Origin: JAHFDS01 sp964593795
Lineage (GTDB): Bacteria > Myxococcota_A > Polyangia > JAHFDS01
Length of the DNA: 64,000 nt
Direction of reading: 5' to 3'
Assembly (NCBI GenBank): GCA_964593795.1
Contig: CAZQJC010000020.1
Span: 1-64,000 of the forward strand
The translations under genes and the position numbers were made by a program. Shown here piece by piece: positions 32,305 to 40,968 of this stretch. The notes beneath the pieces are model-generated. The model did no database searches. It worked only from the letters and a program-made list of their open reading frames with translations, and was not told where the DNA came from. Position 1 is the stretch's first letter, and each line of letters opens with the position of its first letter.

Positions 32305-32661
32305 GTGCGGAAGCGCCCTGTTCCGGCCGCAGCCGGCGCCTCGATTCCGGATCGCGCGTACTTCAAGATCGGCCAGGCGGCCGCCGTGGTGGGCGTACCC
32401 ACCTCCACGCTCCGGTACTGGGAGTCGGAGATCCCCCACCTTCGCCCCGGGCGTTCGCCGGCGGGACACCGGGTCTATTCGCGCGTCCAGGTGCTGCGCC
32501 TCGTGGAGCTGCGACAGGCCATCGAGGGCCGTGGCCTGACGCTCGAGGGCGCTCGCAGGGCGCTGGCGGGGCGCGATCCCGCGGGAGCCGCGGACAAGAT
32601 CGGGCGCGTCCGCGCGGAGGCGGAGGCGCTGCTCCTGCTGGCCGCCGAACCCGAGGATTGA
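32305..32661 (+). CDS. MerR-family transcriptional regulator
   Basis: A 118-residue protein with an N-terminal MerR helix-turn-helix (FKIGQAAAVVGVPTSTLRYW, then LRPGRSPAGHRVYSRVQVL) and a short Ala/Arg-rich helical tail lacking Cys. It should dimerise and bind DNA. Its ligand is unknown. Start GTG at 32305, 28 bases after ihfA, so it belongs to the same operon. A MerR gene behind pheT-ihfA is common in deltaproteobacterial relatives. Confidence 0.85.
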   Translation: MRKRPVPAAAGASIPDRAYFKIGQAAAVVGVPTSTLRYWESEIPHLRPGRSPAGHRVYSRVQVLRLVELRQAIEGRGLTLEGARRALAGRDPAGAADKIGRVRAEAEALLLLAAEPED

Positions 32662-32686
32662 CGCCCCTGCACGTGCGTGGTAGTTG
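32658..32686 (+). promoter_or_regulatory. tRNA-Pro promoter, TTGACG-17-TAGTTG
   Basis: -35 at 32658-32663 overlaps the merR stop codon. -10 at 32681-32686. The start site would be about 20 bases before the tRNA. Confidence 0.55.
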
Positions 32687-32713
32687 AACCCCCGTCCGTC
32701 GGTAGGCAGCACT

Positions 32714-32789
<76 letters not shown>

Positions 32790-32799
32790 TGGACGGCTC

Positions 32800-32836
32800 G
32801 GAGACTGGGAGAGGAACCCCAGTCTCCTTTTGTTTT
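32800..32836 (+). terminator. Rho-independent terminator after tRNA-Pro
   Basis: GGAGACTGGG (32800-32809) pairs with CCCAGTCTCC (32818-32827), followed by TTTTGTTTTT. It is the clearest intrinsic terminator in the window. It ends only 27 bases before surE. Confidence 0.93.
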
Positions 32837-32863
32837 TCCGGAGCTCGAAGCCGCACTTCGGCC

Positions 32864-33637
32864 ATGACTCGACCGCTCATCCTCCTGTCCAACGACGACG
32901 GCATCCGGGCACGCGGCCTCGCGGCGCTCGAGGAGGCCCTCGCTGGTCTGGGCGACCTGCTCGTCGTCGCGCCCGACCAGGAGCGGAGCGCCATCAGCCA
33001 CGCGATCAGCCTGCACACGCCGCTGCGCGCCGAGCCCCACGGGGCCGGCCGCTACGCGGTCAGCGGGACGCCCTGCGACTGCGTCTACCTGGGTGTCCTG
33101 CACCTCGCGCCGCGCAGGCCCGCCCTGGTCGTCTCGGGGGTGAACCACGGGTTCAACCTGGGCTCGGACGTCTTCTACTCGGGCACGCTCGCGGCGGCCG
33201 TCGAGGGTGTGCTGCGGGGGATCCCGTCCATCGCGGTCTCCACGGGCTCGCTGGAGCACCAGCCATTCAAGGACGAGGACTTCGTGACCGCGGCGGGTAT
33301 CGCGCGGCGCCTGGCCGAGGACGTCCTCACGCACGGCCTCGCCCCGAGCACGGTGCTCAACGTCAACGTCCCGGCCGGCAAGCAGCCGCGCGGCGTGTGC
33401 TGGGCGCGCCTCGGGCACCGGCATTACCGCGATCAGGTCGAGGTCCGCAGCGACCTGCGCGACAAGGTCTACTACTGGATCGGCGGGCCTGCGACCGGCT
33501 TCGGGGACATCGAGGGGTCGGATGGCGTGCTCGTGGACCAGGGGTACGCGTCGGTCACCCCGCTGCACCTCGACCTCACGCACGAGGGGATGATGGGCAA
33601 CCCGCCTCCGTTCCGGCTCGACCGCCCCGCCGGCTGA
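32864..33637 (+). CDS. surE: 5'/3'-nucleotidase SurE
   Basis: A 257-residue metal-dependent nucleotidase that dephosphorylates nucleoside monophosphates. The metal site LLSNDDG is at residues 7-13, with VSGVNHGFNLG and VFYSGTLAAAVEG following, and the length is normal. Its neighbour is a LysM/M23 lipoprotein, recalling the surE-nlpD order of enterobacteria. A strong terminator ends 27 bases upstream, so its promoter must be very close or overlap the terminator. Confidence 0.95.
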   Translation: MTRPLILLSNDDGIRARGLAALEEALAGLGDLLVVAPDQERSAISHAISLHTPLRAEPHGAGRYAVSGTPCDCVYLGVLHLAPRRPALVVSGVNHGFNLGSDVFYSGTLAAAVEGVLRGIPSIAVSTGSLEHQPFKDEDFVTAAGIARRLAEDVLTHGLAPSTVLNVNVPAGKQPRGVCWARLGHRHYRDQVEVRSDLRDKVYYWIGGPATGFGDIEGSDGVLVDQGYASVTPLHLDLTHEGMMGNPPPFRLDRPAG

Positions 33638-33714
33638 ATTTGCGGCGACCGCGGCGGCGGCCGACAATCCGCTAGCTGCCGAACCACGCGCTGCTCCTGA
33701 AATCCGCGCTGTCG

Positions 33715-34395
33715 GTGCTGCTCGGCACCCTGGTCGGCTGCGCCAGCAGCGCGCCGCTCCACCCGCAGCATCCGCCGCTCGAGCTGCACGGCCGCTGGGT
33801 GACGGCCGTGGAGGGCGACACCGCGGACGCGCTGGCCAGGCAGCACGGCGCGCCCGTCGACGACGTCGCGGAGCTCAACGACGTGGACCCGGAGACACCG
33901 ATCCCCCCGGGGACCAAGGTCTTCATCCCGCGCTGGGGCAAGGAGGTCGCGCCGCGCGAGCGCGCAGCCGTTGCGGCCCGGCCGCGCGCGGCGAGTCCAC
34001 CCGGCAAGGTGCGCGGGACGTTCCGGCTCTCCTGGCCGGTCGTGGGGAACGTGACGTCGCGCTTCGGGCCCCGCTGGGGCCGCATGCACGAGGGCATCGA
34101 CATCATGGTGCCCGAGGGCACGGACGTGCGTGCGGCCGCCGCAGGCAAGGTCGTCTACTCGGGCAACAAGCTGCGCGGCTTCGGGAACCTGGTCATCATC
34201 CTGCACGAAGGGCGCTTCTTGACCGTGTACGCGCACAACCGCGAGAATCTCGTCCGCGAGCGCACCTACGTGGACCGTGGCCAGGTGATCGCCCGCGTCG
34301 GCACGACCGGCCACTCCACGGCGCCACACTTGCATTTCGAGGTCCGCGTCGGTGACGTGCCGCAGGACCCACTCGATTTCCTGGAGGAGCGATGA
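33715..34395 (+). CDS. LysM/M23 peptidase-fold lipoprotein (NlpD-like)
   Basis: A LysM-like domain (residues ~25-75: VEGDTADALARQHG...IPPGTKVFIPRWG) and an M23 domain (~100-226: FGPRWGRMHEGIDI, APHLHFEV). Both zinc motifs (HxxxD and HxH) look intact. Such proteins cut peptidoglycan or activate amidases. The only NTG start is GTG 33715, which leaves eight residues before the lipobox Cys (LVGC), too short for a signal peptide. The reading frame stays open back to 33676 through Leu-rich codons with a Lys, so a CTG start (33676 or 33691) is likely. The stop overlaps apt. Confidence 0.85.
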   Translation: MLLGTLVGCASSAPLHPQHPPLELHGRWVTAVEGDTADALARQHGAPVDDVAELNDVDPETPIPPGTKVFIPRWGKEVAPRERAAVAARPRAASPPGKVRGTFRLSWPVVGNVTSRFGPRWGRMHEGIDIMVPEGTDVRAAAAGKVVYSGNKLRGFGNLVIILHEGRFLTVYAHNRENLVRERTYVDRGQVIARVGTTGHSTAPHLHFEVRVGDVPQDPLDFLEER

Positions 34396-35081
34396 AGAAG
34401 CGTCCGAAGAGCGCGAGCCCCACGCGCGCGAAGAAGGCCGGCGGCAAGGCCCCCGCAAAGAAGGCGGCAGCCAAGGCCCGGCCGAAGAAGTCGGCCAGGG
34501 CCAAGGCGAGCGCCAAGGCCAAGGGCGGCAAGCGCACGCGCGAGGCCGTCGTACGCGATCTGATGGAGCGCATCCGCGACATCCCGGACTTCCCGAAGCC
34601 CGGCATCCTGTTCAAGGACATCACGCCCCTGCTCGGGCATCCACCGTCGCTCGAGGCCATCGTGGAGCAACTGGCGGCCGGGATTCGCAAGAGCGGCGCC
34701 GAGCTGCTCGTGGGCATCGAGTCGCGCGGGTTCATCTTCGGCGCACCCCTGGCGCTCGTGCTGGGGCTGCCGTTCGTGCCCGTGCGCAAGCCGGGCAAGC
34801 TCCCGTACAAGACGGTCAAGGTGTCCTACGCGCTCGAGTACGGGCACGACTCGCTCGAGATGCACGAGGACGCGATCGCGCACGGCGCCAAGGTCTGCAT
34901 CGTCGATGATCTGCTCGCGACGGGCGGCACCGCGGGCGGCACCGCGCAGCTGGTCGAGCAGCAGGGAGGGCAAGTGGTGTCGTTCGCCTTCGTGATCGAG
35001 CTCGGGTTCCTGGGGGGGCGCGGCAAGCTCCTGGCCCCGCGCGCCGGCACCGAGGTGCTGTCCCTCATTCGCTACGACTGA
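34392..35081 (+). CDS. apt: Adenine phosphoribosyltransferase with Lys/Ala-rich N-terminal tail
   Basis: Residues ~51-229 are a complete type I enzyme that salvages adenine to AMP. Seen are IPDFPKPGILFKDITPLL, GIESRGFIFG and the PRPP loop VCIVDDLLATGGTA. Residues 1-50 form an extra Lys/Ala/Arg tail (KKAGGKAPAKKAAAKARPKK) resembling histone H1 or myxobacterial AK-rich proteins. The ATG at 34392 overlaps the upstream stop (ATGA), so the tail should be translated. The next in-frame ATG (codon 58) would also keep the enzyme. The tail is unusual for this family. Confidence 0.92.
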   Translation: MKKRPKSASPTRAKKAGGKAPAKKAAAKARPKKSARAKASAKAKGGKRTREAVVRDLMERIRDIPDFPKPGILFKDITPLLGHPPSLEAIVEQLAAGIRKSGAELLVGIESRGFIFGAPLALVLGLPFVPVRKPGKLPYKTVKVSYALEYGHDSLEMHEDAIAHGAKVCIVDDLLATGGTAGGTAQLVEQQGGQVVSFAFVIELGFLGGRGKLLAPRAGTEVLSLIRYD

Positions 35082-35083
35082 CG

Positions 35084-36778
35084 ATGCGCTGGCGGAGCGG
35101 CCACAGAGAGTCGCTCGGGACGCTCCTCGCGTTCCTCGTGGGCTCGTTCGCGGCGTACCTGCCGGCCCTCCGCGGGCGCTGGGTCTACGACGACATTCCG
35201 CTCATCCTCGAGCAAGGCTGCTTCCGCTCGCTCGCCCGCATCCCGGAGATGCTCGCGGTCTGGCAGCGTGGCGCGTGCAACCAGCGCCCGCTCCGGTACG
35301 TCACCTACGCGTTCGACCACGCCGTCTTCGGGATGGATCCGCTCGGGTGGCACGCCGTCAACGCGTTCCTGCACGGCGTCGTCTGCTGGATGCTGTATCG
35401 GCTCCTCGGTCGGCTGGGACGGTCGAAGGTCGCGGCGGGCGTGGCGGCGGGCCTGCTGTGCGTGCATCCCATCTGCACGGAGGCCGTCGCGTACGTGTCC
35501 GGGCGGCGCGATCTGCTCGCGGGGTTCTTCGCCATCGCATGCGTCTCGGCGTATGTGTCTGCCACGACGAGGCGGAGCCCGCTGCACGCGGTGGGCGCCG
35601 TCCTCGCGTTCCTGGCGGCCACGCTGTCCTACGACGGGGCGGTTGCGCTCGTCGGCGTGCTCGTGCTGCTCGAGGTGCGAGCGCTCGTGGCCGATCCGGC
35701 GGCGCGCCCAGGGCTCTGGCGGCGGCCCGCGTGGTGGGTGATCGGGCCGATCCTCGCGCTCGGCGCGGCCTACGCGGCCTTTCGCGTGCTCTCGTTCTCG
35801 CCCTCGGGCAAGCACGAGCTCTGGGGCGGCTCGCTCGGCGCTCACGTGGCGACCGTGCTGCGCGTGCACCTGCAGTACCTCAGGCAGCTCGCGCTGCCGC
35901 TCTGGTTGCAGGCGGACTACGGCGACGGCGCCTTCCGGATCTCCTCCACGCTGCTCGAGCCGGCGGCGATGCTGGCCCTGGCCGTGGTCGGGGGAGCCGT
36001 GGGGCTGGGGCTCTGGCTCCTCCGGAGGGGAAGCTGGGCGGGCGTGGCGATCCTTGCCTACTTCGGCCTGCTGCTGCCCTCGAGCCACCTCGTCGTGCAC
36101 CACGAGCTCGCGGCGGAGCACCGGCTGTACGTGCCCGCGATGGCGCTCTTCGCCCTGCTGGGTGAGGGCGTGGAGCGGCTGGCCCGGAGGCGGCGAGTGC
36201 TCGCCCTCCCCGCGGTGCTGGTGGCCGCGGCGCTGCTCGTCCTGACCTGGCGGCGCGACCGAGCGTGGGCGAGCGAGGCGGCCCTGTGGACCGCGACCCT
36301 GGAGGTGGCCCCGCGCTCGGCGCGAGCGCTCGGCAACCTCGGCGTCCTGGCCGCGGCCCGGCGCGACACCGCCGAGGCCGAGCGCATGTTCCGCGCTGCG
36401 GTGGAGATCCGCCCGGGGGACTGCGTGAACCTGCGCAACTGGGGTCGCGCCTTGCTGGCGACGGACCGCGCGGCCGAGGCGGCGAGCGTGCTCGAGCGGG
36501 CCCTCGCGTGTCAGCCGCACGCCTCCGCTTGGCTCGAGCTCGGCTTCGCGCGAAGGGCCCTCGCGGACCGCGCGGGCGCCGAGGAGGCGGTCGCCAAGGC
36601 GGTCACCATCGACCCCGAGTACTTCGATGCGCTCGTGACCTGGGGAGAGCTGGCCGCGACCGACGCGGACCGCCGGCTACGGTGGGAGAGGGCGCTTTCT
36701 GTGAAGAGGGCGCCGAGGCCGGACGCCAAGGCGGTGCTGCGGAGGCGGCTCGAGGCCGCCCCTCATCACATGAAGTAG
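35084..36778 (+). CDS. Multi-pass membrane protein with C-terminal TPRs (TMTC/GT-C-like)
   Basis: A 564-residue protein. The first ~400 residues have about ten hydrophobic helices with a first loop GRWVYDDIPLILEQGC, whose paired acidic residues match GT-C glycosyltransferases using lipid-linked sugars. Later loops carry DPLGWHAVNAFLHG and HELAAEHRLYVPA. Residues ~410-540 are TPR repeats (ALGNLGVLAAARRDTAEAERMF). Protein-glycosylating TMTC proteins have this plan. The function is inference. Its last 13 bases overlap the convergent outer-membrane protein gene. Confidence 0.8.
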   Translation: MRWRSGHRESLGTLLAFLVGSFAAYLPALRGRWVYDDIPLILEQGCFRSLARIPEMLAVWQRGACNQRPLRYVTYAFDHAVFGMDPLGWHAVNAFLHGVVCWMLYRLLGRLGRSKVAAGVAAGLLCVHPICTEAVAYVSGRRDLLAGFFAIACVSAYVSATTRRSPLHAVGAVLAFLAATLSYDGAVALVGVLVLLEVRALVADPAARPGLWRRPAWWVIGPILALGAAYAAFRVLSFSPSGKHELWGGSLGAHVATVLRVHLQYLRQLALPLWLQADYGDGAFRISSTLLEPAAMLALAVVGGAVGLGLWLLRRGSWAGVAILAYFGLLLPSSHLVVHHELAAEHRLYVPAMALFALLGEGVERLARRRRVLALPAVLVAAALLVLTWRRDRAWASEAALWTATLEVAPRSARALGNLGVLAAARRDTAEAERMFRAAVEIRPGDCVNLRNWGRALLATDRAAEAASVLERALACQPHASAWLELGFARRALADRAGAEEAVAKAVTIDPEYFDALVTWGELAATDADRRLRWERALSVKRAPRPDAKAVLRRRLEAAPHHMK

Positions 36779-37353
36779 TAGCGGATGTTCATGAGCAGGT
36801 ACGGGAACTCGCTGCCGTACCCACCGAGATGGATGATGTTGAAGTTGTTCCCGTCGCCGTCCGGGTTGATGTGCGTGAACGAGAAGCCGAACTCGGGCGA
36901 GAACCCGAGGCCCGGCAGGCCGGCGGGCAGGATGTACTCGAAGCCGCCGTTGACGTTGAAGTTCAGCGCCAGGTAGTCCGGGTTGCCGCCCTGCACGAAG
37001 TGGAAGCCCGCGTTCGCGAAGAAGTGGCTGTGCGTGAACTTGTGCAGGATGTAGTGGAACTTGCCGCCGAACGTGAAGTTCGTGCGCGAGTTCCCGGTCT
37101 CCGGGGAGATCACCAGGATCCCGAGGTTCACCTCGGCGCCGAGGTGATCGGCGAAGAAGAACTTGCCCGACAGGGTGGTCAACGGGAACGCCGAGCCGCC
37201 GCCGGGCACGCCGAGGGCCGCACCGATGGGCGCCGCCATCGTGCTGAGCTGGTTCGAGATGCCGAGACCGAACTTCGGCATCTCCTGGGCCTCGGCGGTT
37301 GCGCCGAACAGGACGGATGCGACTGCCAGGGCGAGAAGGCCACGCTTGCGCAT
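36766..37353 (-). CDS. Putative outer-membrane beta-barrel protein
   Basis: A 195-residue protein with a clean signal peptide (MRKRGLLALAVAS...TAEAQ). Alternating aromatic and polar residues follow, with Gly-rich turns (GKFFFADHLGAEVNLGIL, FGGKFHYILHKF, FANAGFHFVQGG), and a C-terminal aromatic (NIRYYFM) typical of barrel assembly signals. About eight strands are expected. The ATG at 37353 is chosen over 37413 because it begins the signal peptide, with AAAGGAG about 12 bases upstream. The ligand is unknown. Confidence 0.75.
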   Translation of the reverse strand: MRKRGLLALAVASVLFGATAEAQEMPKFGLGISNQLSTMAAPIGAALGVPGGGSAFPLTTLSGKFFFADHLGAEVNLGILVISPETGNSRTNFTFGGKFHYILHKFTHSHFFANAGFHFVQGGNPDYLALNFNVNGGFEYILPAGLPGLGFSPEFGFSFTHINPDGDGNNFNIIHLGGYGSEFPYLLMNIRYYFM

Positions 37354-37463
37354 ATATTCATCTGCTCCTTTCGAGCCGTTGGCGCTCTCGTAACCCAGGA
37401 GCCGATGTCGCACAAGCCCCTACGTGATCTCACGCAAGGCTGTGCATGGACGGGTTTCCGTGT

Positions 37464-38423
37464 ATGAGTAGCGCCGAAATGCACCGCGCCGGCTTCTGCG
37501 CCATCCTCGGACGACCGAACGTCGGCAAGTCGACGCTGCTCAACCACGTCCTCGGGCAGAAGCTCGCGATCGTGAGCCCGAAGCCGCAGACGACCCGCAA
37601 CCGCATCCTCGCGGTGCACAACGTCGCCGAGGGCGACGGCGCCCAGATCGTGTTCCTCGACACGCCCGGCATCCATCGGGGGCGTTCGCCGCTCAACCGC
37701 ACGATGGTCAACGAGGCGCTCGACGCCGCCGCCAACGCGGACGTGCTGCTGTACCTGTTCGAGGCGCCGCGCACGTCGCCCGAGCAGCTCGCCGAGAGCT
37801 TCGAGCTCGGGCCGGCCGAGCAGGTGGTGGTCAAGGAGCTCACGGCGGCGGTCAAGCGCAAGGGCGCCAAGCTCGTGGTCGCCGTGAACAAGATCGACCT
37901 CCTGCACGACCGGCGCGCGCTCCTGCCGATCCTGCAGGGGCTCGGCGCGGCGCTCGAGGAGGCAAAGCCCCTGGCGCTCGTGCCCATCTGCGCCCAGAAG
38001 GGGACCGGCGTGGACGCGCTCCTGGAGGAGATCGTCAAGGCGCTGCCGGAGAGCGCCGACATCTACCCCGAGGAGATGCTGACCGACCGCGCGGAGCGCT
38101 GGCTGGCGGCCGAGATGATCCGCGAGCAGGTGTTCCTGCTGTGCCAGAAGGAGGTGCCGTACGGCGCCGCCGTCGAGATCGAGCTCTACGAGGAGCGCGA
38201 GAAGGACGTCTTCATCGAGGCGGCCCTGACCGTGGAGCGCGACTCGCAGAAGGGCATCGTGGTCGGCAAGGGCGGTCGCATGATCAAGGAGATCGGGATG
38301 CGCGCGCGCGAGGAGATCGCCCGGCTCGTCGGCTGCCCGGTGCACCTCAAGCTGCGCGTCCGCGTCGAGCTGGGCTGGACGGAGCGCCCGGACGCGGTGC
38401 GCCGGCTGGGAGGGTTCACATGA
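37464..38423 (+). CDS. era: GTPase Era
   Basis: A 319-residue ribosome-assembly GTPase acting on 16S rRNA maturation. G1 is GRPNVGKS, G3 DTPG, G4 NKID. The C-terminal KH domain is visible (KGIVVGKGGRMIKEIG). The ATG at 37464 follows a weak upstream ATG at 37446 that would add six residues; either is possible. The stop overlaps der (ATGA), so two ribosome GTPases are co-translated. Confidence 0.95.
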   Translation: MSSAEMHRAGFCAILGRPNVGKSTLLNHVLGQKLAIVSPKPQTTRNRILAVHNVAEGDGAQIVFLDTPGIHRGRSPLNRTMVNEALDAAANADVLLYLFEAPRTSPEQLAESFELGPAEQVVVKELTAAVKRKGAKLVVAVNKIDLLHDRRALLPILQGLGAALEEAKPLALVPICAQKGTGVDALLEEIVKALPESADIYPEEMLTDRAERWLAAEMIREQVFLLCQKEVPYGAAVEIELYEEREKDVFIEAALTVERDSQKGIVVGKGGRMIKEIGMRAREEIARLVGCPVHLKLRVRVELGWTERPDAVRRLGGFT

Positions 38424-39778
38424 GGCGCGTCAGACCGACGGTGGAGGACCGCACCGACCTGCCGCTCGTCGCGGTCGTGGGCCGCACCAACGTGGGCAAG
38501 TCCACGCTCTACAACCGGCTCGTGGGCGGCCGCCTCGCGATCGTCGAGGACCGGCCGTCGGTGACGAGGGATCGCAGGTTCGGCGTGGTCGAGTGGCTCG
38601 GCAAGCAGTTCCGCGTGGTCGACACCGGAGGGCTCGAGCCGGACGCCAAGAAGGGCATCGAGGCGGGCATCACGCGGCAAGCGCGCGCGGCGATCGAGGC
38701 GGCGGAGCTCGTGCTCTTCATCCTCGACGCGCAGGCGGGCCCGACGCCGACCGACCGGCAGATCGCGCGCGACCTGCACAAGCTGGGCAAGCGCATCCTG
38801 TGGGTCGCGAACAAGGTCGACGACAAGAAGCACCAGGCAGAGCTCGGCCCGTTCTACGAGCTCGGCGCCGACGAGGTGTTCGGCATCTCGGCGGAGCACG
38901 GCCGCGGCGTGACCGACCTCATCGAGCGCGTGCTCGAGCTCCTGCCCGACGCGGGCATCGAGCCGGAGGCGGGCGCCGATCCCATCCGCCTGGCGTTCGT
39001 GGGCAAGCCCAACGCCGGAAAGTCGTCGATGGTCAACGCCGTGCTCGGCGAGGACCGCGTGCTCGTGGACGACGTCCCGGGCACCACGATGGACCCGGTC
39101 GACACGCCGTTCGTCTACGAGGGGCAGCGGTGGGTGCTCGTCGACACCGCGGGCATCCGCAAGCACCGCAGCACGTTCGGCAGCACCGAGGCCATCGCCG
39201 TGACGCTGGCCAAGCGGCAGATCGAGCGAGCCGACGTGGTCGTGCTGGTCATCGACGCCAAGCAGGGCGCGAGCGAGCAGGACGCGCGCATCGCGTCGCT
39301 GGCCGAGGAGAACGGCTGCGCCGTGGTGATCGCGCTCAACAAGGTGGACCAGCTCCGCAAGCGCGAGATCGAGGACGCGATCCAGAAGGTGCGCGAGGAG
39401 CTCGCGTTCCTCGCGTGGGCGCGCGTGGTCCCTGTGTCGGCGCTCGAGGGGATCCGCGTGGACCTGCTCCTCGAGGCGGCGCGCGACGCGGTGGCTCAGC
39501 ACCGGAGCCGCGTACCGACGGCCGAGCTCAACCGCCTGTTCGAGGGCGTGCTCGCGAAGTCGCCGCCGCCGTCGTGGCGCGGCCAGACGATCAAGCTCTA
39601 CTACATCACGCAGCCGAGCATCCGGCCGCCCACGTTCGTGGTGCAGACCAACAAGCCCGAGGGCGTCACGACGAGCTACCGCCGCTACCTCAACAAGGAG
39701 CTGCGCGGGCTCTTCGGCCTGGAGGGCACGCCGATCCGGCTCCTGGTGCGCGGCCGCAGCAAGCCCTCGGGCGACTGA
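38420..39778 (+). CDS. der: GTPase Der (EngA), double GTPase
   Basis: A 452-residue protein with two tandem G domains (first G1 GRTNVGKS, second GKPNAGKS) and a C-terminal KH-like domain (~355-445). It acts in 50S assembly. The first P-loop has Thr where most Der proteins have Pro, a conservative change. The G4 motifs NKVD are present in both domains. ATG at 38420 is in the four-base overlap with era. Confidence 0.96.
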   Translation: MRRVRPTVEDRTDLPLVAVVGRTNVGKSTLYNRLVGGRLAIVEDRPSVTRDRRFGVVEWLGKQFRVVDTGGLEPDAKKGIEAGITRQARAAIEAAELVLFILDAQAGPTPTDRQIARDLHKLGKRILWVANKVDDKKHQAELGPFYELGADEVFGISAEHGRGVTDLIERVLELLPDAGIEPEAGADPIRLAFVGKPNAGKSSMVNAVLGEDRVLVDDVPGTTMDPVDTPFVYEGQRWVLVDTAGIRKHRSTFGSTEAIAVTLAKRQIERADVVVLVIDAKQGASEQDARIASLAEENGCAVVIALNKVDQLRKREIEDAIQKVREELAFLAWARVVPVSALEGIRVDLLLEAARDAVAQHRSRVPTAELNRLFEGVLAKSPPPSWRGQTIKLYYITQPSIRPPTFVVQTNKPEGVTTSYRRYLNKELRGLFGLEGTPIRLLVRGRSKPSGD

Positions 39779-39808
39779 CGGCGGGCGCCCGCGCGGCGCT
39801 CGTCTTGC

Positions 39809-39814
39809 TATCAT
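39809..39814 (+). promoter_or_regulatory. -10 element TATCAT, near-leaderless start
   Basis: TATCAT ends nine bases before the GTG at 39823 and no Shine-Dalgarno is seen. The -35 region is poor. Confidence 0.4.
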
Positions 39815-39822
39815 GGCGGGCA

Positions 39823-40962
39823 GTGAAGCGCGCCGACGAGTCGCTCTTGCGCGTGCAGCTCGCCCAGGACAGCCTGGCGACGTTCGTCGAGCAGTACGCG
39901 GGGCATGCGGTGCCCGGGGGCCTCTTCGTGAGCTCGCGGAACACGTACCCGGTGGGCAGCTCGCTGCGGTTCGAGCTCGCGCTGCGTGACGGCAGGCCCG
40001 CGCTCCGGGGCGAGGGGCGCGTGGTCTGGGTGCGCGAGTACGATCCGGCGAAGCGGAGCGCGCAGCACGGGGTGGGGATCACCATCCGGCGCCTCGACAC
40101 CGCGAGCCAGACGGTCTTCCAGACGCTCCTCGACCGCAGACAGCGCGGGCTGCGGGCACCCGCGGTCGACGTGGGCTCGCTCGAGGCGTTCATGCTCGAG
40201 CACGGGGTCGACGAAGCCGCGGCGGCCGATGGCGCTGCGCGGCTCCGCGAGGCGGGCGCCGGGCTCGGCGAGGAGGCGCTCGCGGGTCTCGCGCTTCGCG
40301 TGCCCGGGCGGCGGGAGGCGCTGGCCGTGGACGAGCTCGTGCGGCGCCTCGAGGCGCTGGTGGCGCCCCAGAAGCGGCCCGCCCCCGCGCGACCAGCCCC
40401 GGCCCCAAAGGCCGCGCCTCCCGCTCCTGCGCCTGGGCGCGCGCCGGCGGCTCCGTCCCCCGTGCGGGCGTCCGTGGCCCCCGCGCGACCGGTGCCGGTG
40501 CCCGCGTCGCCTCCTCGTGCGAAGACGGTCGAGGCAGAGCGCGCGGCGAGCATCACGGCGCCGATGCCGGTCCTCACGCCCACTCCCACCGGCATCGACC
40601 TCGGTGAGGACTCGCTCGCGCTCGAGGCCGCGCCGGAGAACAGGCGTCTGCTCAAGCTGCCCGCGGAGGACGCGCAGACCATCCAGAGCGGGCCACCCGA
40701 GGAGGTGGCCGAGGCGCTCCGCGAGTTCGCGCGGCGGCCGCCGGCCACGATCTTCGACCCGCGGGATGGCCGGAAGGTGCCCGGGGTCCAGCCGAAGCCG
40801 TCGACGCTGCCGACGCCGATCCCGGCGGACGACGAGGACATCACGAGCCCGCAGGACGTGCTGCCGGAGCTCGAGCCCGAACAGCCCGGCGCACCGCAGT
40901 CTCAGGACGCTGGCCGCCCGGGCTTCTTCCGCCGCCTCTTCGGGGGCAAGAAGAAGGAGTAG
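39823..40962 (+). CDS. PilZ-type (TIGR02266) domain protein with Pro/Ala linker
   Basis: A 379-residue protein. The N-terminal ~100 residues look like the myxobacterial PilZ variant (GGLFVSSRNTYPVGSSLRFE, GEGRVVWVREY, GVGITIRRL). Relatives bind cyclic di-GMP or act in motility, though the RxxxR ligand motif is not evident here. A helical segment (~125-185) and a long Pro/Ala low-complexity region (~185-240) follow, then an acidic stretch and a basic C-terminus (FFRRLFGGKKKE). Start GTG at 39823; an ATG at 39813 is out of frame. Confidence 0.8.
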   Translation: MKRADESLLRVQLAQDSLATFVEQYAGHAVPGGLFVSSRNTYPVGSSLRFELALRDGRPALRGEGRVVWVREYDPAKRSAQHGVGITIRRLDTASQTVFQTLLDRRQRGLRAPAVDVGSLEAFMLEHGVDEAAAADGAARLREAGAGLGEEALAGLALRVPGRREALAVDELVRRLEALVAPQKRPAPARPAPAPKAAPPAPAPGRAPAAPSPVRASVAPARPVPVPASPPRAKTVEAERAASITAPMPVLTPTPTGIDLGEDSLALEAAPENRRLLKLPAEDAQTIQSGPPEEVAEALREFARRPPATIFDPRDGRKVPGVQPKPSTLPTPIPADDEDITSPQDVLPELEPEQPGAPQSQDAGRPGFFRRLFGGKKKE

Positions 40963-40968
40963 CCCCGG

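Noticed and set aside
37423..37434. Palindrome CGTGATCTCACG between the outer-membrane gene and era, CRP/FNR-like
   Set aside because: Single copy, spacing does not match the TGTGA-N6-TCACA format, and no matching regulator is nearby.
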